Shown here one piece after another: positions 60,361 to 64,000 of a stretch of DNA of 64,000 nt. This stretch comes from Cristatella mucedo (taxonomy: Eukaryota; Bryozoa; Phylactolaemata; Cristatellidae). The notes beneath the pieces are model-generated. The model was not told the DNA's origin, ran no database searches, and was given only the letters and a program-made list of their open reading frames with translations. The position numbers and the translations under genes were made by a program. Every line of letters begins with the position of its first letter. The first letter of the stretch is position 1. Location: positions 2,559,501 through 2,623,500 of the forward strand of contig WPIO01000050.1 of NCBI GenBank assembly GCA_009760855.2, in the 5' to 3' direction.

Positions 60361-60746
60361 CTCCATCGTGACCGATCGTCGGAGAGCGACGGAGAATCGG
60401 CTGCCTCGCCCACCAGGCTCGCCAAGCGGTCGCTTGCACCTGCGGGAGGTCCCGTCGCCCAGTTGGCCACCCCGTTGCCCGCCAATAGGCTTCCCGAGCG
60501 CTCCAAATGGGCAGCGGCTCACTGCAGCGTCTGCTGTCGTGACCCGATGCAGGGCGCAAGTGGGCTCGGCGAGGCAGGCGACGGGAGCGGCCTCGAGTCA
60601 GATGGCGTCTAGGCCGAGCTCAGAAGGCGGCGAGCGGACGTCCGCCGAGGCTCCAGATAGGACGAGAACATCCGGGCGGATTTCAGCAAGGTCACCCGCC
60701 GTACGAGCGAATGGGCGCATTGGAACTGCGTCGCCTATTGCTGCCG
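60361..60746 (+). CDS. Exon D6, intact plus-strand D module (128 codons)
   Basis: A 386-bp open exon, phase 2-1, with acceptor GGCCTTAG before CTCCATC and donor GCTGCCG before GTAAGC. It begins SIVTDRRRATENRLPRP, has a Pro-rich middle PSPSWPPRCPPIG, then SEGGERTSAEAPDRTR and ends SPIAA. The last part aligns with EGSLEASAEA and YPAAG of D3. GC-rich. The acceptor has a poor pyrimidine tract, so the 5' end is less sure. Confidence 0.5.
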
Positions 60747-60845
60747 GTAAGCAGCCGCCGCCGGCCGGACGTTTTAGCTCGTCGGACGAGGCGAACCGCT
60801 TCAATTGTCACTTTCGTCGGTTGCCGCTGCTCTCTCATCATTTAG

Positions 60846-60945
60846 CTTCTTTGTGGCGCACAAGGCACGCGCGAGTTGTATCGGTGTTTCTGACTCACAT
60901 TTCGCGCTTTACGGTCAGACCGCCGCGTCTGACCGTCTAGCCGCC
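60846..60945 (+). pseudogene. Relic F-like exon after D6
   Basis: Acceptor CATCATTTAG before CTTCTTTGTG, 99 bp after D6. Paralogous to the piece after D5. In the frame that follows D6 it reads LLWRTRHARVVSVFL to TAG at the end, so it could also be a short terminal exon of the plus-strand copy. No donor assigned. Confidence 0.28.
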
Positions 60946-61204
60946 ACGGCTGCATAAAAAACACGGGGTGCCGCGTTGCTAGAGTGCGTACCGAGAACGG
61001 TTGCATACCCTGACTTAATCGCGCCTTTTCTGAACTAGCTTAGTTCGAACTTAACTAGTTTTTGGTGCCATTTGACTTACCGTAGTAACTTTTCGTGGAT
61101 TTTCGGACAAGCAGTCGACCAGTTTGCTAAATAAATGAGCACTGACGCGATCTCCGTTTATTTAGCAAGCTTACTATATTGGATTTCGTTGCTCCCGTCC
61201 TCAT

Positions 61205-61480
61205 TAGTATAGTAATTACTACAAAAATGCATTAACATAAAGCACTCTCAGAGAACTCAATATATTTCTAGGCACTTTACGTTTCCTGCTAAGGAAGCAC
61301 GGTGGAACGGTTAGCGGTAGCAAGCTCAATAAGCGATAAGAATAACACGTTTAAGAGTGGCATGAACGTCGTGCAGTTATGGTTATTGGCAGCATGTACA
61401 GTGTCAGCATGTACAAGCACTTAAAGGATGGATCACAAGGACCCACTAAATTATGCAATAAATATGAATCGCATCGAGTG
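61205..61480 (-). mobile_element. LINE 3' fragment
   Basis: Reverse complement of the family end: AAGTGCCTAGAAATATATTG, CTGAGAGTGCTTTATG; and ACCCACTAAATTATGC. Confidence 0.68.
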
Positions 61481-61734
61481 GTTTGAGACGAAGCTAGGAG
61501 TACCAGAGAGCGGGTATTCAGCTCACTGCTCCCGCCTATTGACCGGCTCTCAGTTCGCGGTTCGGGCCTCTGCCGCCGCAGCGGGCGCTTTTAAATTGCT
61601 ATTACACAATTCAAGGATCTTGGCAGCAGCAGTAACATCTAGGAATGCATTTGAACTACGATTACGAAGCGATGACAGGTATGCACGATCATAGCTGCTA
61701 TGCAGGTTACTAGCCGCCGGTGAGTCGAGTGCCG

Positions 61735-61885
61735 CCGCAGGCGCGTCTGAAACAGCCGCAGGCGCTTCTCAAGCCGCCGTCGGCGCGTCTGGCGCCGCCG
61801 CAGCTGCCTCGGGCGCCGGCGCCTCCTACGCCGCTGCCGCCGCCGAAGCCTCTGGTTTCACCACCGACGCGTCTGGAGCCGCCGC
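61735..61885 (+). repeat. GC-rich 21-bp in-frame minisatellite
   Basis: Variable units around GCCGCCGCAGGCGCGTCTG. Two plus-strand frames stay open: one Pro-rich (PPQARLKQPQALLKPP), one Ala/Ser/Gly-rich (AAGASETAAGASQAA). No splice sites assigned. Confidence 0.55.
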
Positions 61886-62220
61886 CTGTGCGGGCGAGGC
61901 ATGTGAAATAAGAAGATTCTTCGACTTCCCAAAAGTGGCGGCGCCTTTATTGGAGCTTGCACTAACCGCTGGAAGTGTGCTGATCCGATTTTCGCGACCC
62001 CTGCTGCATTACCAGCGTCCCTGTACACAAAGTCAGCTCATTTTACTCGGTGCAGGTGCATTCGCCGTTGGCCAAAACCGCTTTTGTTAGAGGTTAAGCG
62101 TGCTGGCTGGTCTTAAAGATGTGCTTCGTGGCTTGTGCATGCCCACCAGGTTGCGGACACTAGCCGTGCTGGGTGCACGTCGTCGGACAGTAGGATGTGA
62201 AGCTCCATGAGCTTTACATC

Positions 62221-62374
62221 TTACAGCTTTGCATTTACAGCTTTACATTTACAGCTATGCACTTACAGCTTTACATTTACAGCTTTAAACTTACAGCTTT
62301 ACATTTACAGCTTTACATGTACTGCTTTACATGTACTGCTTTACATAAAAAGCTTTACATTTATAGCTTTACTT
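62221..62374. repeat. 14-bp minisatellite, 11 units
   Basis: Eleven head-to-tail units of TTACAGCTTTACAT with substitutions only; the last four units are more diverged. Confidence 0.9.
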
Positions 62375-62564
62375 TAAACTCCTTATTCTTCTGGGCAGAG
62401 AATAAGTTCTTGTAACTTGCTGTGTGAATGACGGCGGGCATTCGTGTGTGACTGAATGCATTTGCACGTTGCAGGTATACATTTTTTGTTTTCAAGCTTC
62501 AAGCTGCGCTCATCAGCGTAAACTCAATAACTTATGTCATCAATAACATAACCTTAGAGGATGA

Positions 62565-62640
62565 ACGAGCGAACGAATGGACGAATTGATAAATGAATGA
62601 ATGAATGGATGAATGAAATGAAATGAATGGAGGACGATAC
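62565..62640. repeat. GAAT/GAAC-type microsatellite
   Basis: Interrupted tetranucleotide repeats of the ATGA and ACGA type. Confidence 0.8.
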
Positions 62641-62865
62641 GAACGCGTTCGACGACAGTGCTTCCTTCGCTTCCATAGCTAAGGGGAGCGATGGGGCCTG
62701 TAGCAAGTGTTTGTACTCTTCTTAGATTTGCCCGCGTGCGCATGCAGGTGTGCAGCTGAGCGTGTGGCTCATTTGGCGCATCACGTGATTGCTTTGCAGA
62801 AATGTTTGACCAGTGATAAGGCCTTTGCTGAGGCTTAAGCTTGAACGACAGTCGCCGACACGTCT

Positions 62866-63018
62866 CATAAATAAATAAATAATTCATTTGTATAGCGCCC
62901 CAAGAGAACTTATTCTCTGTTCAGGCGCTTCGCATACGGTTCGGGGCTCGAGCCCACGAACTCAGTCGGACCTTGGTCGGGGCGAGCACCTTGACCGCTA
63001 GACCAAACCAGCTCGGCG
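62866..63018 (-). mobile_element. tRNA-derived SINE with LINE-like tail, intact flanks
   Basis: Minus strand: box A TAGCGGTCAAGGTG, box B GTGGGCTCGAGCCCC, then GCGCCTGAACAGAGAATAAG and CTTGGGGCGCTATACAAATG with ATTT repeats. Perfect 9-bp duplication gacacgtct at 62857-62865 and 63019-63027. Tail resembles the LINE 3' ends in this window, as in SINEs mobilised by a partner LINE. Confidence 0.8.
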
Positions 63019-63395
63019 GACACGTCTGCTAACTAAATCTAGGCTAACCAGGAATGCTAGCAATCATCGCCGTTGCTTCTCGATTTCTTTCCACGCTGGT
63101 CCTAGCCTCGCACTTGCGAGATGTTTTTTAATCCAGAATCGATACCCTGCATGCCAGGAGCTCTCGTTTGGTATTCCTTTTTGTGTAAAACGCTGAAATA
63201 CCCGCATATAGTGGCTGGATTCTATCACGCGCTGGGCAAATCGACTACTCGCGTTGCGGATTGCGATCGGAAAGATTTTTTTCCTGTCCGGGGTTTCTCC
63301 TCAGAAGCAGCTCGCTCAGTTTCTTAGTGACAGACCAACGCACGCGAGGAGCTTACAGTCAATTTTGATTTCACCAATAATTGGCCTTTCAGTAG

Positions 63396-63525
63396 GTGCA
63401 GGCATTCTCCAACATTCTGAAGCCGTGTTCAGCTCTACAAGACAAGATATGACGACTCATGGAAACTTGAAGCGGAAACCAGTGGCACAGGCGCATATCG
63501 CCACGCGACCAAACGCGGCGACTGG
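63396..63525 (+). CDS. Exon E7, intact plus-strand E module
   Basis: A 130-bp exon, phase 1-2, acceptor CTTTCAGTAG before GTGCAGG, donor ACTGG before GTGAGAG. It reads AGILQHSEAVFSSTRQDM and PVAQAHIATRPNAAT. Same length as E3 and E4, and closest to E2 at its start (ILQS, SARQ). With D6 it forms the only open D-E pair on the plus strand. Confidence 0.55.
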
Positions 63526-64000
63526 GTGAGAGATGCGGCGGCGTCTCCGGCGGCGGCACCTCTAGCAGAGCACGGTCTGTCGCACGGCCAGCCGAGGTGA
63601 CGACGAATGTGAGCTTGCACGGTAGGCTCCAGTGCACGCCGGTCACGTCTACAGCAAGATCGATGGTTAAATGCTTATTAATCAAACCTCGATTTAACGA
63701 CGACTGTTAGTCGGTAGTCGGTAGAGTTGCGTGCGGAACCATCTGTCGCCGCTCGCTCAGTCGACTGGGCGAGAGCGTTGAATGCTACGGAGGCGAGCAG
63801 CGGGGCTGGGTACGTTTGAGCAGTCAAGCTGAAGTTGCGTTCTCCGAGTCCTCAATGGGGGCCGTAGGCGACGCTCCTCTGCCGGCCGCAGCAACTACTG
63901 CTCTCACACGGGGCCTACTTATTGGGCGAACCGTTGCAGTGACTAGCTTGGAGCTTTTTACAGCCGGTCTGATTCTATTCATTCATAAAAACAAATGCTG
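63526..64000. other. Downstream of E7, paralogous to 54.15-54.55 kb
   Basis: GC-rich; matches the E5-D7 intron, so a further D exon would be expected just beyond the window end. Confidence 0.4.

Noticed and set aside
62221-62374. CRISPR array
   Set aside because: Contiguous 14-bp tandem units without spacers in a eukaryotic context.

Overview
Eukaryotic (almost certainly metazoan) genomic DNA, not prokaryotic. The window has intron-exon structure with GT..AG boundaries, decayed non-LTR retrotransposons of a CR1/L2-like type whose 3' ends finish in ATT microsatellites, tRNA-derived SINEs with target-site duplications, many microsatellites, and no operon-like gene packing. I cannot fix the phylum. 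No long open reading frame exists; the coding content is a set of short exons recognised because they recur.

Main content: a large modular exon array on the minus strand (about 49.2 down to 3.57 kb). Repeated exon types have conserved splice sites, lengths and reading frames. In transcription order they are D4, ZF2, ZF1, E4, D3, E3, D2, E2, A5, A4, B3, A3, B2, C2, D1, E1, A2, A1, B1, C1. ZF2 and ZF1 each encode one classical C2H2 zinc finger and are phase 1 to 1. A (192 bp), B (90 bp) and C (111 bp) encode small acidic modules and are all phase 2 to 2, so any of them can be joined or skipped in frame. D is phase 2 to 1 and E is phase 1 to 2, so a D-E pair is also frame-neutral. Block order (D-E-A-A-B-C) is repeated, showing segmental tandem duplication. 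The putative product is a nuclear C2H2 protein with repeated acidic/hydrophobic modules; that role is inference. The 3' terminal exon was not found.

Plus-strand array (51.0-63.5 kb): D5, E5, D7, E6, D6, E7 are copies of the D and E exons in inverted orientation, head-to-head with the minus array. D6 and E7 are open; D5, E5, D7 and E6 carry frameshifts or nonsense codons. The segments around D5-E5 (about 49.9-54.5 kb) and D6-E7 (about 59.4-63.96 kb) are direct paralogues. A relic exon F, probably a decayed zinc finger, follows several D exons on both strands.

Mobile elements fill the introns: a LINE fragment with endonuclease and RT motifs at about 33.0-36.2 kb, many LINE 3' fragments, and two SINE families. 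One SINE sits directly at the 5' splice site of exon A2 and its target-site duplication keeps the first intron bases. Microsatellites and minisatellites are common, notably a CA-rich tract at 48.15-48.53 kb, TA tracts at 19.1 and 51.8 kb, and a 14-bp minisatellite at 62.2 kb.
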